DNA from: Oscillospiraceae bacterium
GTDB lineage: Bacteria > Bacillota > Clostridia > Oscillospirales > Oscillospiraceae
Length of the DNA: 5,701 bases
Direction: 5' to 3'
NCBI GenBank assembly: GCA_017480395.1
Contig: JAFVAS010000334.1
Location: 1-5,701, forward strand
The number at the start of each line of letters is the position of its first letter. Within the stretch, counting starts at the first letter, position 1. Below the pieces are notes generated by a model. It was given only the letters and a program-made list of their open reading frames with translations, was not told where the DNA came from and searched no databases. The translations under genes were made by a program, and so were the position numbers. Of the stretch, positions 5,576-5,701 are shown in pieces.

Positions 5576-5701
5576 CTATCCCAGCCGGGGGTTGGCCCGG
5601 CGGACGATGTAGAGCGCGGCGATGGCGGCCACGATCAGGTCGGCGCAGGGCAGGGCCAGCCAGACGCCGTCGGCCCCCAGCGCCAGGGGCAGGAGCAGCA
5701 A
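5576..5701 (-). CDS. C-terminal end of a polytopic membrane protein, probably a MATE family efflux transporter (partial)
   Basis: Reading the - strand from the right edge gives 41 residues and a TAG stop at 5576-5578. The peptide has a hydrophobic stretch with the segment GADGVWLALPCADLI, a second hydrophobic helix and a short basic tail ending in RRANPRLG. The pattern of a G-x-x-G-V-W-x-A-x-P-x-A-D turn before the last helix is typical of the C-terminus of MATE (MatE/NorM-like) drug/sodium antiporters, from memory of the family. The remaining roughly 400 residues lie outside the window, so the assignment rests on one helix pair; another polytopic transporter cannot be excluded. Confidence 0.7.
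   Translation of the reverse strand: MLLLPLALGADGVWLALPCADLIVAAIAALYIVRRANPRLG

Overview
The window looks like chromosomal DNA from a GC-rich, Gram-positive gut Clostridium of the Oscillospiraceae type (Flavonifractor, Lawsonibacter or Intestinimonas relatives). This is inferred from the strong GGAGG-type ribosome binding sites, the GC-rich codon use combined with Firmicutes-type families, and membrane-anchored cell-wall enzymes carrying DUF5011-like Ig modules. No marker gene fixes the genus. All coding frames are intact. There are no RNA genes, mobile elements or CRISPR repeats.

Left part (1-1999, + strand): the 3' end of a DUF4867-type, cupin-like protein overlaps the start of a full-length L-fucose/L-arabinose isomerase family protein in a TGATG arrangement. 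The two are probably translationally coupled parts of a sugar-utilisation operon whose start lies outside the window. A perfect 11-bp terminator hairpin with T-rich flanks on both strands ends this operon and the convergent one.

Middle part (2012-4905, - strand): a two-gene cell-envelope operon reads right to left. First comes a membrane-anchored family 3 glycoside hydrolase of the NagZ type, then a membrane-anchored polysaccharide deacetylase with Ig-like spacer domains. The two catalytic domains are unrelated, but the first 38 residues align without gaps (20 identities), so the proteins share one anchor module. One enzyme would cut beta-linked GlcNAc and the other would remove N-acetyl groups, which points to wall glycan remodelling or turnover outside the membrane. 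A TG-extended -10 promoter drives the pair, with a 7-bp inverted repeat around it.

Right part (4944-5701): a divergently transcribed small nitroreductase has its own promoter, a good ribosome binding site and a 17-bp-stem terminator. Beyond it, in the opposite direction, is the last 41 codons of a polytopic membrane protein, probably a MATE efflux transporter.

The observations most worth pursuing are the shared anchor module, the pairing of an uncharacterised cupin-like protein with a sugar isomerase, and a cysteine cluster next to a probable metal ligand in that isomerase.
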